Shown: positions 35,665-43,945 of the stretch, in pieces
Numbering within the stretch: the first letter of the stretch is position 1
Layout: each line of letters starts with the position of its first letter
IMG/VR virus record: IMGVR_UViG_3300032047_000027
Span: 1 to 48,340 of that record
Source of the DNA: a virus
Strand: one strand, 5' to 3'
DNA length: 48,340 nt
The notes under the pieces: model-generated
Told to the model about the DNA's origin: nothing
What the model saw: only the letters and a program-made list of their open reading frames with translations
The model's database searches: none
Position numbers and translations under genes: made by a program

Positions 35665-36064
35665 TTTTAGTTCTCCGTTGGGCTTCTTCATATATAAAGT
35701 GAATTTTGTTCCACTCGTCTATATAAAGTAGTCTGTTTTCTTCGATTAGTTTGTTTAGTTGTGGAGCATGACGCATACTCAAAGTCTTTTCTCCAAATGC
35801 AAGATAGTCAGCTAACTTACGCCTAGCAGCTAATGCGACATATATTGCAACTTCTTTTGGCTCAAACCGAAAGGAATTTTCCAAAAGTATTTCAGGCTGG
35901 AGAAGAAATGAATCACCTGAAAAATCTTTGTTACGATACTTATAAATAGAATCATAACTATTATAGGGTATTTTCTTATATACCATCATATCTAGAACTT
36001 CTAGGCATTGTGATATACTGCCATCAGTTTCTTTATATATCTTTTTCCAATTAAATAAGAACAT
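35648..36064 (-). CDS. Conserved phage protein of unknown function
   Basis: A 138-residue protein with a predicted helical fold (KEVAIYVALAARRKLADYLAFG). The segment FSGDSFLLQPEILLEN is distinctive and is reminiscent of proteins in other phage replication clusters, function unknown. The ATG at 36064 lies only one base after the -10 box of the promoter at 36066, so a transcript from that promoter would begin inside the gene. Met25/Met26 (DMMVYKK) are possible alternative starts. It overlaps the SSB-like gene by 17 bases. Confidence 0.6.
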   Translation of the reverse strand: MFLFNWKKIYKETDGSISQCLEVLDMMVYKKIPYNSYDSIYKYRNKDFSGDSFLLQPEILLENSFRFEPKEVAIYVALAARRKLADYLAFGEKTLSMRHAPQLNKLIEENRLLYIDEWNKIHFIYEEAQRRTKNGNFV

Positions 36065-36065
36065 T

Positions 36066-36094
36066 ATTATACCAAAATATTAAGGAATTGTCAA
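36066..36094 (-). promoter_or_regulatory. Sigma70-type promoter, minus strand
   Basis: On the minus strand TTGACA (36089-36094) and TATAAT (36066-36071) are perfect hexamers 17 bases apart. The upstream part reads AATAATTCTTGAC and the spacer ATTCCTTAATATTTTGG, nearly the same as at 41760. It is the likely source of the SSB/SbcCD/RNR unit. Confidence 0.85.
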
Positions 36095-36105
36095 GAATTA
36101 TTTTT

Positions 36106-37401
36106 TTATATGTATTTGATGTCATAATCTTCTTTCATATAATGCCCTATTCTATTAGAGGCTTGACGCTTAGCTGTATTGCCTTTAAGCTGAATATCAA
36201 CTATGACAGGTTGAATTTTTCCTTCTTTTTTCCTTATAACTCTACCAATGAGCTGGGTGAGTAAAGGAGTATTGTTAATGGGAGTGCCGAGAATGAGGCA
36301 ACTAAGGTTATCCACAGATATTCCCTCTGAAAATATGGACTGGGTTCCAAAAAGAATTTCTTTATCTTCTCGTTTAATTTCATTAATTATTTCCTCTCGT
36401 TCTTCGTGGGGAACTTCCCCTGTTACACATACTGCTTTCTCCCCTACTAGTCTTGTGCAAACCTTTAGAAAGCTTACTCTATCACTTACTACAAGAACTT
36501 TGTGCCCTTTTGCAGCGTAGGCTGCCGCTAGCATTGATACTGTATGAATATATTCTTCGTTGTTTGCAAGAGCAGTTACTTTATTAGCCCATGGAGTTCT
36601 AGCCCCATCTAAAAATCTTACATCTGTACCGATTAATTCTACTCTAGGTTGCATATAGTTTTCTTTGGGCGGTTTATAGACTTTATTTCCAAAGTAATCT
36701 CTAAACACTACGTGTTTGCCATCTTTTCTTTCTATAGTGCCAGACAGACCTATCTTATATCTACAGTAATTTGTATCTAAAAGTTTAGAAAAAGTGGGGC
36801 TGCTAACATGATGCATTTCATCTAGTATAACTGTGCCGAACTCTTTTGATACTTTCGGAATATTGCGGTATAAAGTCTGAGTATTCCCAATAACGATTGG
36901 AGCATCAATTTCAAACTTACCAGAGCCTATGATGCCAGGCGTAATTCCATATACTTTTTCTACCTCCTTTGCCCACTGATTACGCAGAGGTACTGTATGT
37001 ACTATAACAAGAGTTTTTAGACCAAGTTTACCTGCCATAGCTAAACCTGTAAAAGTCTTTCCCCAGCTGACCCAGGCGTTTACTATACAGTTGTCATCGA
37101 GTGCATCGTATACTTCCTTTTGACTAGGTCGTAAATCAAACTTAAAGTCAGGAAAGTCTGCTTTCGGACTTAATCGTTTATCTACTATTTCATAATCATT
37201 TGGTATCAAATCCGTGCGCCCAATAGGTATGGAAATCAAACCTGATCGTATTATAGACATATTCTTAATGATCTGAGGCGGGTCATTTGGATTATGAGAC
37301 GCAATGGTATATGTAAGCTCCTTGTCGATTTCTAACTGTCGATCAATAGGAACTTCCATGTAAATTCTGTTGCTAATTACTGCTTTCATACTTTGCGCCA
37401 T
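36106..37401 (-). CDS. DNA helicase, superfamily 2 (UvsW-like)
   Basis: A 431-residue ATP-dependent helicase that may reverse forks or migrate branches. Motifs in order: a Q-type start (LRPSQKEV), Walker A NAWVSWGKT (109-116), Walker B/DExH (VILDEMHH), motif III (LSGTIERKDG) and motif VI (QLIGRVIRKKEGK). Walker A has SWGKT instead of TGxGKT. The start may be ATG 37401 or 37389 (ATGA overlap with the gene upstream); neither has a good ribosome site. Related T4 UvsW works with recombination nucleases such as those encoded in the next unit. Confidence 0.88.
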   Translation of the reverse strand: MAQSMKAVISNRIYMEVPIDRQLEIDKELTYTIASHNPNDPPQIIKNMSIIRSGLISIPIGRTDLIPNDYEIVDKRLSPKADFPDFKFDLRPSQKEVYDALDDNCIVNAWVSWGKTFTGLAMAGKLGLKTLVIVHTVPLRNQWAKEVEKVYGITPGIIGSGKFEIDAPIVIGNTQTLYRNIPKVSKEFGTVILDEMHHVSSPTFSKLLDTNYCRYKIGLSGTIERKDGKHVVFRDYFGNKVYKPPKENYMQPRVELIGTDVRFLDGARTPWANKVTALANNEEYIHTVSMLAAAYAAKGHKVLVVSDRVSFLKVCTRLVGEKAVCVTGEVPHEEREEIINEIKREDKEILFGTQSIFSEGISVDNLSCLILGTPINNTPLLTQLIGRVIRKKEGKIQPVIVDIQLKGNTAKRQASNRIGHYMKEDYDIKYI

Positions 37402-37877
37402 GTAGGTTTTTTAGGTACTTCAGAATACTCATACAAAATCCAAGGTAATCCATGTAGCATGAGTACTCCTGCAAAAAGCATTTCAGCTTCAGGAGGTCTA
37501 GGAACACTAAAAGGGGCGTTTACTCCTTGTAACCACAATAAGCAATAAGTATCTCTAAGCTCTCTCTTTTTTATATTAAAATATTTTAGGTCGCACCTCT
37601 TTGTTTTCTCATATATGAAGGGGCGACCTGAAGTATCTATAAATGTTTTTACATTTTGTTTCAAAATTCCTTGTATAGAATCTACAGAATTTTTTAAAGG
37701 AAATAGTGCATGAGGGGTAAAGAGCCTTCTTCTACCTATAGTATCAGGCTCTTGGTTTCTATCATCTACTACTTTGCCATCCATGAACATTAGTCCATCA
37801 GAAAAAGACCAATCTTCATGGGGTAATAAATATACAGGAAACTGTATACTTTTTAATTTTCTATATGTTATAACCAC
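37386..37877 (-). CDS. Hypothetical phage protein
   Basis: A 163-residue protein. No family is recognised. It contains a proline-rich start (FPVYLLPHEDWSFSDGLMFMDG) and a segment KRELRDTYCLLWLQGVNAPFS. No membrane span or signal peptide. It overlaps the helicase gene by 16 bases and abuts the small membrane gene, so it is part of the unit polymerase-to-helicase. Confidence 0.5.
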   Translation of the reverse strand: MVITYRKLKSIQFPVYLLPHEDWSFSDGLMFMDGKVVDDRNQEPDTIGRRRLFTPHALFPLKNSVDSIQGILKQNVKTFIDTSGRPFIYEKTKRCDLKYFNIKKRELRDTYCLLWLQGVNAPFSVPRPPEAEMLFAGVLMLHGLPWILYEYSEVPKKPTWRKV

Positions 37878-38026
37878 TACTTACTAGCCATTAAGTATAG
37901 GCCGACATTAGCAAAAGCATAGCCGACATATGTATACAACATAGGCATATTACTAAAGCGAAAGTATTGTTCGAGTCCAACATATAGGTATATTACTCCT
38001 GTTATTGCTATTAATCCACCACTCAT
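37877..38026 (-). CDS. Small membrane protein, 49 residues
   Basis: Starts at ATG 38026 with AGGGTGG upstream; the longer frame has no such site. Two hydrophobic helices are seen (GGLIAITGVIYLYVGL and YTYVGYAFANVGLYLMA), with short charged ends. Function unknown. It could be a holin-like or membrane-anchor protein, but the location among replication genes does not support a lysis role. It overlaps the next gene upstream by one base. Confidence 0.6.
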   Translation of the reverse strand: MSGGLIAITGVIYLYVGLEQYFRFSNMPMLYTYVGYAFANVGLYLMASK

Positions 38027-38193
38027 TATATCCACCCTAAATTTACCATACCTGAAGCTATGATAAAGCAACAAGTAATCATGTTAAATAAAATCCAGAC
38101 AGTTCGTACAATCGCTACTTTGTCTGCCCTTTTGTCATCTTCAAAAGCTTTTTGACCGAGTGCCTTGCACCAAATCTCCCACCAACTAGCCAT
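38026..38193 (-). CDS. Small membrane-anchored protein, 55 residues
   Basis: Starts at ATG 38193, overlapping the polymerase stop (ATGGCTAG). A charged N-terminal part (SWWEIWCKALGQKAFEDDK) is followed by one hydrophobic helix (TVWILFNMITCCFIIASG). Short proteins with a WWE-WCKALG start next to polymerase genes are familiar from marine phages, function unknown. The layout hints at a tether between a cytoplasmic part and the membrane. Confidence 0.55.
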   Translation of the reverse strand: MASWWEIWCKALGQKAFEDDKRADKVAIVRTVWILFNMITCCFIIASGMVNLGWI

Positions 38194-40447
38194 ACAACTT
38201 TTTATACTTGCCCATCGAATAGTCGTTGTCAATCTCGAAGTCACAACCCACAGGTGCACCCGGTATAAATATACCTCGATCTTGTTGAATATACGCTTGT
38301 AGCTTTTCACAGTATTCCTCCACCTCTTCTTCTGGTACCTCTGCCAAGATACTGTCATGTACTAGAGCAAATATGCGGCTTTTCATTCCAGTAGCTTTGA
38401 TATGCTCATTCATATCTATACCACCTAGAAGGTTAATATCGCTAGCAGCAGACTGGACCAAAAAATTAAGACCACTCCTAACGCTAGAGCTTGATACCCC
38501 TTTATCTTGACTTTGAACATTTGGTAATCTCCGTTTGCGGCCAAAGTAACTATAAATATACCCATTAGTACGAATATAATCTTCTTTGTCTGCAATCCAT
38601 TTTTTTAATTTATGAAACTGCTTGAAGTAGTCTGTAATTACTTCTTGAGCTTCTTGTTTACTAAAGTATTTACCCGAATCTTTGGTAACTTGTTCACTGA
38701 TTTTCGCTGGTCCTGCACCATACATAATACCAAAGGTTACAGCTTTAGCTGCCTGACGCTTATCACCATACAACTCTGATACTTCTTCTACTTCACAGGG
38801 AAGGCGAAATACTTTGTGTGCAATAGTTGAGTGAAAGTTGCCACCACTTCGGAAAACATCCATAAGATTCTTGTCATCTGCAAGAACTGCCGCAACATAT
38901 ACTTCTGCTGTTGTCAAATCCATTGCAACTATTTTATGCCCAGGTGCTGCCTTGATACAGCCCTTTACAGTGGGGTTATCACGAGGCAACTGCTGCATAT
39001 TTAATTTACCACTACTTGACAACCGACCAGAGGTTGTGGTATGCAGATTAAAGCCTGTACGCAATCTACTGTCACGATCAAGCTGTGGTATGATCTTGTC
39101 AAGGTAAGTATTCTTAATCTTACCTTTCTGGCGAATGTCTAATATTAGGCCAGGTACTTCTGACTTTGCTGAAAGCTCTTGTAGAACTTCCGCATCTGTA
39201 CTGTTTGCGCCTGTACCTGTTTTCTTTCCCGTAGGCTGAAGTCCAATGCAATCAAACAAAAGTGATCGCAACTGTACTGTACTGTTAGGGTTGAACTCTT
39301 TGCCCTGAATTTTCTCAAACTCTGCGATACGAGGATTTTTATACAACCCCGCTACGGCTTCATCAATATCTGCCTGCATAATGTCTTGAGATGCTACTAG
39401 CCTCTCTTTATCGAAAGGTACACCATTGTCCTGAACATCTGTTAGAAATCTGCAGCCAGGAATCAAAATTTCATCATAAACTCTTTTTAACTTTTCGTTC
39501 TTTAATATTTTTTTAAATTTCTCGTACAATAGGAAAGTGCATACAGCATCTAGTGACGCATAAGTATACATAACATCAAATGGAATCAAATCCCATGTAA
39601 AGTCGCCTTTCAGCATACCATGTTGTTTTCTGTACTGATCCATCCAATCATACATAGGCTTCTCATAGTCCCCGTACTTAGTGAACTTGAGAGAAAGCTC
39701 TTTTAGACCATGACGTTCATTTTCGTTAATGATGTAGTGTAGCAACATCGTGTCCCCGAAGCGAGGAAATTTGAAATTGAAATGATATTCGAAAAATGCT
39801 ATATCAAATTTAGCATTATGAAATATTACTAGCTTCTTGTCGAATAGCTCTTGCATGAGCCTTTCTGATTCTTCATCCAAGCACGCGGTGTCTATGTAAA
39901 CTCCTTCATCGGCTTTGTATGATAACGATAGACCCAACATATGACCATCCCTAGGATATAAACCTGTAGTCTCTGAGTCGAGTGCTACGTAGTCACAGTC
40001 ATAATCGATAGCAGCTTGAAAGTATGCGTTTGCTTCGGCAGTATCTTGTATGCCTCGAGCAATACTATCTGTAATCACTACATCTTCTATCTCGCCTGCA
40101 ATATACTTAATAATACTTTCTTTAGAGCTATCCCAAGTACCTCTAGCTTCTGGCTTAAATGCAAGCATCGAAGGGTTGATTACAGGTAAGTATTTACCCT
40201 CTACTTTTTTACCAGAGTACTCTGTTACAGAGTTGATCTTGGTAAAATATTTGAGAGCATCACTACCTACTAGAATAATCCAGTCATAGGCGTCTGTATC
40301 GATTTGAATATCACAATCTCGTTTTAATACTTTTTTGATAGTAGGATCAGAACATAGCTGATACTGATCAAACTCAAATGCGTGATCAAATTCATGTTTA
40401 AATCGTGTCCTACTTTTTTTCGTTTCTACTAATGCAACTTTAGGCAT
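38186..40447 (-). CDS. DNA polymerase, family A, with 3'-5' exonuclease domain
   Basis: The replicative polymerase, 753 residues. The exonuclease domain has Exo I (VALDSETTGL) and Exo II (HNAKFDIAFF). Polymerase motif A is AMDLTTAEVYVAA (Asp510), where the usual DYSQIELR-like line is changed but Asp and Glu are kept. Motif B is KRQAAKAVTFGIMYG, with Phe at the place of E. coli Phe762. Motif C is LVHDSILAEVP. No 5' nuclease domain is present; the separate gene at 30988 supplies it. It overlaps the primase gene upstream by 8 bases. Confidence 0.95.
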   Translation of the reverse strand: MPKVALVETKKSRTRFKHEFDHAFEFDQYQLCSDPTIKKVLKRDCDIQIDTDAYDWIILVGSDALKYFTKINSVTEYSGKKVEGKYLPVINPSMLAFKPEARGTWDSSKESIIKYIAGEIEDVVITDSIARGIQDTAEANAYFQAAIDYDCDYVALDSETTGLYPRDGHMLGLSLSYKADEGVYIDTACLDEESERLMQELFDKKLVIFHNAKFDIAFFEYHFNFKFPRFGDTMLLHYIINENERHGLKELSLKFTKYGDYEKPMYDWMDQYRKQHGMLKGDFTWDLIPFDVMYTYASLDAVCTFLLYEKFKKILKNEKLKRVYDEILIPGCRFLTDVQDNGVPFDKERLVASQDIMQADIDEAVAGLYKNPRIAEFEKIQGKEFNPNSTVQLRSLLFDCIGLQPTGKKTGTGANSTDAEVLQELSAKSEVPGLILDIRQKGKIKNTYLDKIIPQLDRDSRLRTGFNLHTTTSGRLSSSGKLNMQQLPRDNPTVKGCIKAAPGHKIVAMDLTTAEVYVAAVLADDKNLMDVFRSGGNFHSTIAHKVFRLPCEVEEVSELYGDKRQAAKAVTFGIMYGAGPAKISEQVTKDSGKYFSKQEAQEVITDYFKQFHKLKKWIADKEDYIRTNGYIYSYFGRKRRLPNVQSQDKGVSSSSVRSGLNFLVQSAASDINLLGGIDMNEHIKATGMKSRIFALVHDSILAEVPEEEVEEYCEKLQAYIQQDRGIFIPGAPVGCDFEIDNDYSMGKYKKLYG

Positions 40448-41267
40448 ATAATTTATCTCTTAGTTTTATTACTTGATTTTCTGTTAGTGCGCCAGGGTCA
40501 GTATTTTTTAGGTGTATGTTTCTACTAACTAAATCTACTTCCTCGCACATTTCTTTTAAACGTAACGCAGCTTGCTGACCAGCGTCATCTCCGTCAAAAA
40601 ATATGTCAACGCTCTCTATCCCTTGTATTTTTAGCATGGATAGTTTATCAGTATTTATATTTTTTGTGCCGAAACAACAAACTGCGTTACTTAAACCTTT
40701 GTCATGCAAATTAACCATATCAAATATACCCTCTACAAGTATTACTGAGTCTTGAATTGGTTGTACTACTGGATATAATGGCATCCTTGCCCCAGCTGGA
40801 GTAATCATGTATTTCGGAATACCTTGTGCCGTATGTCTACCATTGAAAGCAACTATTCTTCCAGACATATCACGAATGGGAAAAACGATTCTACCACTAT
40901 AGTCTTTATCTACGCTATTAAAGGCTTCGAATCGTCTGTAGGTTTCCGGTTTTATATTCCTCCAGTTTCCTATGTACGGTACTGCACTTTTGGGAAAGGA
41001 CAAACCAATGCTTTCAGCGCGTTTCTCGGATATACGCTTCTTCAACAGTTCACGCTTCAATTGCATTTGATTTGCCCTTTCCCCAAAATGCGTAAACAGA
41101 TTACCTTTATATTCACAACTAAAACATTGGAATATTCCAGTAATCTGATCTACTCTCATACTAGGGTTGCGATCCTCATGCTCAGGATTAATACAACTCA
41201 CCAAAAAGTCTTGACCTTTTGGTGTGTGCTGTATACCTTTTTTGCTGAGGAGTTCTTCTACATTCAT
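40440..41267 (-). CDS. DNA primase (zinc finger plus Toprim)
   Basis: Makes RNA primers for replication. The 275 residues have an N-terminal zinc finger (C25, H30, C48, C51; SCINPEHEDR and FQCFSCEYKG) and a Toprim domain with VEGIFDM near residue 180 and DIFFDGDDAGQ near 230. It has no helicase domain; the DnaB-type helicase is encoded at 41799, so the two are separate as in T4 (gp61, gp41). Overlaps the polymerase gene by 8 and the small gene at 41264 by 4 bases. Confidence 0.9.
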   Translation of the reverse strand: MNVEELLSKKGIQHTPKGQDFLVSCINPEHEDRNPSMRVDQITGIFQCFSCEYKGNLFTHFGERANQMQLKRELLKKRISEKRAESIGLSFPKSAVPYIGNWRNIKPETYRRFEAFNSVDKDYSGRIVFPIRDMSGRIVAFNGRHTAQGIPKYMITPAGARMPLYPVVQPIQDSVILVEGIFDMVNLHDKGLSNAVCCFGTKNINTDKLSMLKIQGIESVDIFFDGDDAGQQAALRLKEMCEEVDLVSRNIHLKNTDPGALTENQVIKLRDKLYA

Positions 41268-41449
41268 ACTGCTACTTTTCTTCTCACTAATTCGTTACGG
41301 ATTTTTTGTTTTACTTTCGGTACTGCTCGATCTAACTCTTTCACTAGCTCATCTGTTGATGTGTTTTTTAAGTAGTAGTGTACTGTTTTTGTTTTCTTAG
41401 TTTTACGATCTACTACAACTTTTTGAGATTCTTTAAATTTTGCTGGCAT
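41264..41449 (-). CDS. Small basic conserved phage protein, 61 residues
   Basis: Lys/Arg-rich small protein. The start MPAKFKESQKVVVDR followed by KNTSTDELVKELDR and a helix ending NELVRRKVAV is found in other marine and T4-like phages, function unknown. Overlaps the primase by 4 bases. Confidence 0.65.
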   Translation of the reverse strand: MPAKFKESQKVVVDRKTKKTKTVHYYLKNTSTDELVKELDRAVPKVKQKIRNELVRRKVAV

Positions 41450-41451
41450 AT

Positions 41452-41733
41452 CTATCTCCCGATGTCTTTAATGTTTTCTGTTGGAATTACTTGGTATGCA
41501 CCTTTATTGTAGGCAGGTGCTAAAGTGTATGACTGTGATACTTCTTTCTTGTAAGTGTCGTCAGCTTTTGACGCAACACCCAGCATCTCTTGAGAAGGGT
41601 AGTACTCTGTTTCTCTGCGATATGGTGTGGTACGATTCAAAGGTCGAAAAGACGGCTCAGACTTCTTGACTCGTCTGTTCTTTCTGACTCTGCGCCCGCA
41701 AGGGCTGTGATTCATACTGCCGTTAATAATCAT
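41452..41733 (-). CDS. Conserved phage protein, 93 residues
   Basis: First gene after the promoter at 41760; GGAGAA precedes ATG 41733. Basic N-terminus (MNHSPCGRRVRKNRRVKK) and conserved end (YNKGAYQVIPTENIKDIGR), seen in small proteins of marine phages. Function unknown. Two bases separate it from the next gene. Confidence 0.65.
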   Translation of the reverse strand: MIINGSMNHSPCGRRVRKNRRVKKSEPSFRPLNRTTPYRRETEYYPSQEMLGVASKADDTYKKEVSQSYTLAPAYNKGAYQVIPTENIKDIGR

Positions 41734-41759
41734 ATACTTCTCCGAATTTTAGAAAAGAT

Positions 41760-41788
41760 ATTATATCAAAATATTAAGGAAATGTCAA
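41760..41788 (-). promoter_or_regulatory. Sigma70-type promoter, minus strand
   Basis: TTGACA (41783-41788) and TATAAT (41760-41765) 17 bases apart, with AATAGTTC upstream and spacer TTTCCTTAATATTTTGA. Drives the primase/polymerase/helicase unit. Confidence 0.88.
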
Positions 41789-41798
41789 GAACTATTTA

Positions 41799-43148
41799 TT
41801 AGATGTCATCAATGGGTTCGTCACTACGATTCTCTGCATCTGCCTGTTCCTTTGGAGTAAGCATAGACTCTGGACCAATCTTTAGTGTCTCCCAATCCAT
41901 TTTAGAACTGAATGACTTCATAGACGCACTTCTCATCTTGACACAGTTGAAGGTTACACACTGATCTTCTTGCTCCCAAGTTTCTAGTGCATAGGCGGCA
42001 TCTGCTGCATCGAGTATGCCTTTTGCGAATCTTGCTTCGCCTGTTGCATCAGTTTGGTACGGACTGAACACTGGCACTTCAAATTCCTGTGCCATAGATT
42101 TCAAAGCCTTACTGACTTCGATTTGTTCTGTCCAATCGTACTGACCACCACGCGAAGGAAGACTCGAACGTTTTACTTGGTTAATATAATCTACGATAAC
42201 AACGCCCACGTTTAAGCTCTTGACCTTTTTGTCAAGCTCTGCACGTATCTTTGCTAAAGTTAGTGAAGGATCATAAATCACATCCAACTGCTGAGTCGGG
42301 AGAAGCTCGCAGTTGGTTGTGAGTTCATGATGAAACCTATCAAAGTCTCGATTAGATTTATACTCTTTCAAACGCTCTTGTCCTTCAGAGAAACGATTAG
42401 CCCACCATCCTGCTACACGCTCCCACTCAATCACACTAAGGTTCTTAGTTCTTAGTCTAGCGAATGGAATCCCCGTAGCGATGGCACAGCATCGTTGTAG
42501 AATGGATCTGCTATCCATTTCTATAGTGAAAAACATAGCAGACTTGCCTGAATTAAAAACATTGTTTGCAATGTTAGAACAGACAACGGATTTACCCGCC
42601 CCTCGTTTACCACCAACTAGAATCAAATCTCTAGGAGAGAATTGAATCTCATGGTCATACTCAGTATTGAGACCGAGAGGCAAGTAATTTCCTAGTTCCT
42701 CATCATCTTCAAACAGAGTAATACGTTGCATACTATCCTGTGGTCGTTCTAAGTCTACTTTTTCTTCGACATCTAAAACTATTTGGTGAAGATGAGCAAC
42801 AGACTCATCAGCATCCTCAAAGGCTACTGACTTATCCACGTACTCTTCCAGTGAGTCAAGTATCTCTTTTTGAGCGTACTCATTTTTTAGGTACTCTAGG
42901 AGCATAAAAGCATCTGCATCTACCTCAACGGCTTCGATTGCAAATAACTTTTCCCTTACTCCACTATCACGGATTTCATACTTTAAGTCGTCAAAGGTGG
43001 GCATTTTGTGATATTTTTCACAATGATGGTCTATGATACCATACAAAGAATGATACTCCGTAGGTAAATAGTTCTTGCGACAGCTAGTCCAGGTCTCAAA
43101 GTCCTGTAGCTCAAGCACTTGCTTTATAAGAGCACTAGCAATATTCAA
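41799..43148 (-). CDS. Replicative DNA helicase, DnaB/gp41 type
   Basis: Unwinds DNA at the fork. The 449-residue protein has an N-terminal helical domain (YHSLYGIIDHHCEKYHKMP) and a RecA-like core: Walker A GGKRGAGKS (179-187), FFTIEMDSRSILQRC, Walker B GVVIVDYINQV, and a final region DQCVTFNCVKMR. The start is TTG 43148 with GGGGG upstream; no ATG nearby gives the N-terminal domain. It lies just after a terminator and has no own promoter in sight, so expression depends on read-through from the unit upstream. The C-terminus is acidic. Confidence 0.9.
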   Translation of the reverse strand: MNIASALIKQVLELQDFETWTSCRKNYLPTEYHSLYGIIDHHCEKYHKMPTFDDLKYEIRDSGVREKLFAIEAVEVDADAFMLLEYLKNEYAQKEILDSLEEYVDKSVAFEDADESVAHLHQIVLDVEEKVDLERPQDSMQRITLFEDDEELGNYLPLGLNTEYDHEIQFSPRDLILVGGKRGAGKSVVCSNIANNVFNSGKSAMFFTIEMDSRSILQRCCAIATGIPFARLRTKNLSVIEWERVAGWWANRFSEGQERLKEYKSNRDFDRFHHELTTNCELLPTQQLDVIYDPSLTLAKIRAELDKKVKSLNVGVVIVDYINQVKRSSLPSRGGQYDWTEQIEVSKALKSMAQEFEVPVFSPYQTDATGEARFAKGILDAADAAYALETWEQEDQCVTFNCVKMRSASMKSFSSKMDWETLKIGPESMLTPKEQADAENRSDEPIDDI

Positions 43149-43170
43149 TCAAAATTCCCCCGAATTGACG

Positions 43171-43200
43171 AAAAAAAGCCTCTGAAACCAATCAGAGGCT
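43171..43200 (-). terminator. Intrinsic terminator after the HTH-repeat gene, minus strand
   Basis: On the minus strand AGCCTCTGA pairs with TCAGAGGCT (43177-43185 with 43192-43200) around six bases, followed by seven T. It ends about 22 bases before the helicase start. Confidence 0.9.
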
Positions 43201-43217
43201 TGTTGTTTAACAACTAC

Positions 43218-43943
43218 TTACGCAGTTGCTTTTTCTTTCTTTGCAGCACCATCGTAGTCGGCAGCAACCAAACCACGACGAGTCAACATAGTTTTAACGC
43301 CACGAGCAGTCTTGTCGATCGCAGTAGCGATTTCTTCGACAGTCATACCAGAAACGTCACCAAGATCAGCTAAAGGATCGGCTTTAGAAGCGCCTTTAGT
43401 TTCTTTTTGCTTTGGAATAGCAACGATAGCTTCGGCACGAAGTAAGCTAAGAGCTTTACCACGAACACTGTTTACAGTTTTGCCAAGAGCGTCTGCGATT
43501 TCTTCAACAAAAGAACCGCCATTAACCATTTCTACAAAAGTAGCTTCTTCAGCATCAGTATAAGTTTTAACACTTTCTGGCTTAGGAGCAGGTTTAACGT
43601 GATCAGTCAATTCCATAGACAAGATTTTGCCTTGAATAGACTTAGGTGAGAAGGCACCGCCTTCAAAGTGTGCAGCGATATCAGCATAAGTATACTGACC
43701 GCTGTTGTCAGAAACAAAAGATGCTAAAGTAGCTTCTTGAGCGTCTGAGAACGCGCGAGAGGCAGATGCAGAAGCAAGTTCTACGTCAAAGCCCATTTTG
43801 CGAAGTTTGCTAGAAACTGAACGAGTCGAAGTTTCTAACTGGTCTGCAGCTTGTGCTACAGTTGATTGAGATACAGGAGACTCGTCACCTACGAAAGATG
43901 TGAGTTCAGCTGTACGCTCGTCTGTCCATTTTGGTAATGCCAT
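43218..43943 (-). CDS. Multi-HTH (SANT/Myb-like repeat) DNA-binding protein
   Basis: A 241-residue protein made of four similar helix-turn-helix units, seen as: KWTDERTAELTSFV with VSSKLRKMGF; AFSDAQEATLASFV with SIQGKILSMEL; TYTDAEEATFVEMV with SVRGKALSLL; and MTVEEIATAIDKT with VKTMLTRRG. Each unit begins with an acidic/aromatic-tagged helix and ends in a K/R-rich recognition helix. The C-terminus is charged. It probably binds double-stranded DNA at many sites and may be abundant. A strong terminator follows. Its first unit resembles the protein encoded at 46957. GGAGAA at the end of the ligase gene is its ribosome site. Confidence 0.7.
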   Translation of the reverse strand: MALPKWTDERTAELTSFVGDESPVSQSTVAQAADQLETSTRSVSSKLRKMGFDVELASASASRAFSDAQEATLASFVSDNSGQYTYADIAAHFEGGAFSPKSIQGKILSMELTDHVKPAPKPESVKTYTDAEEATFVEMVNGGSFVEEIADALGKTVNSVRGKALSLLRAEAIVAIPKQKETKGASKADPLADLGDVSGMTVEEIATAIDKTARGVKTMLTRRGLVAADYDGAAKKEKATA

Positions 43944-43945
43944 TA

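Noticed and set aside
37877-38193. Two small membrane proteins as holin/antiholin
   Set aside because: No endolysin nearby and location between polymerase and helicase genes; no specific holin signature.
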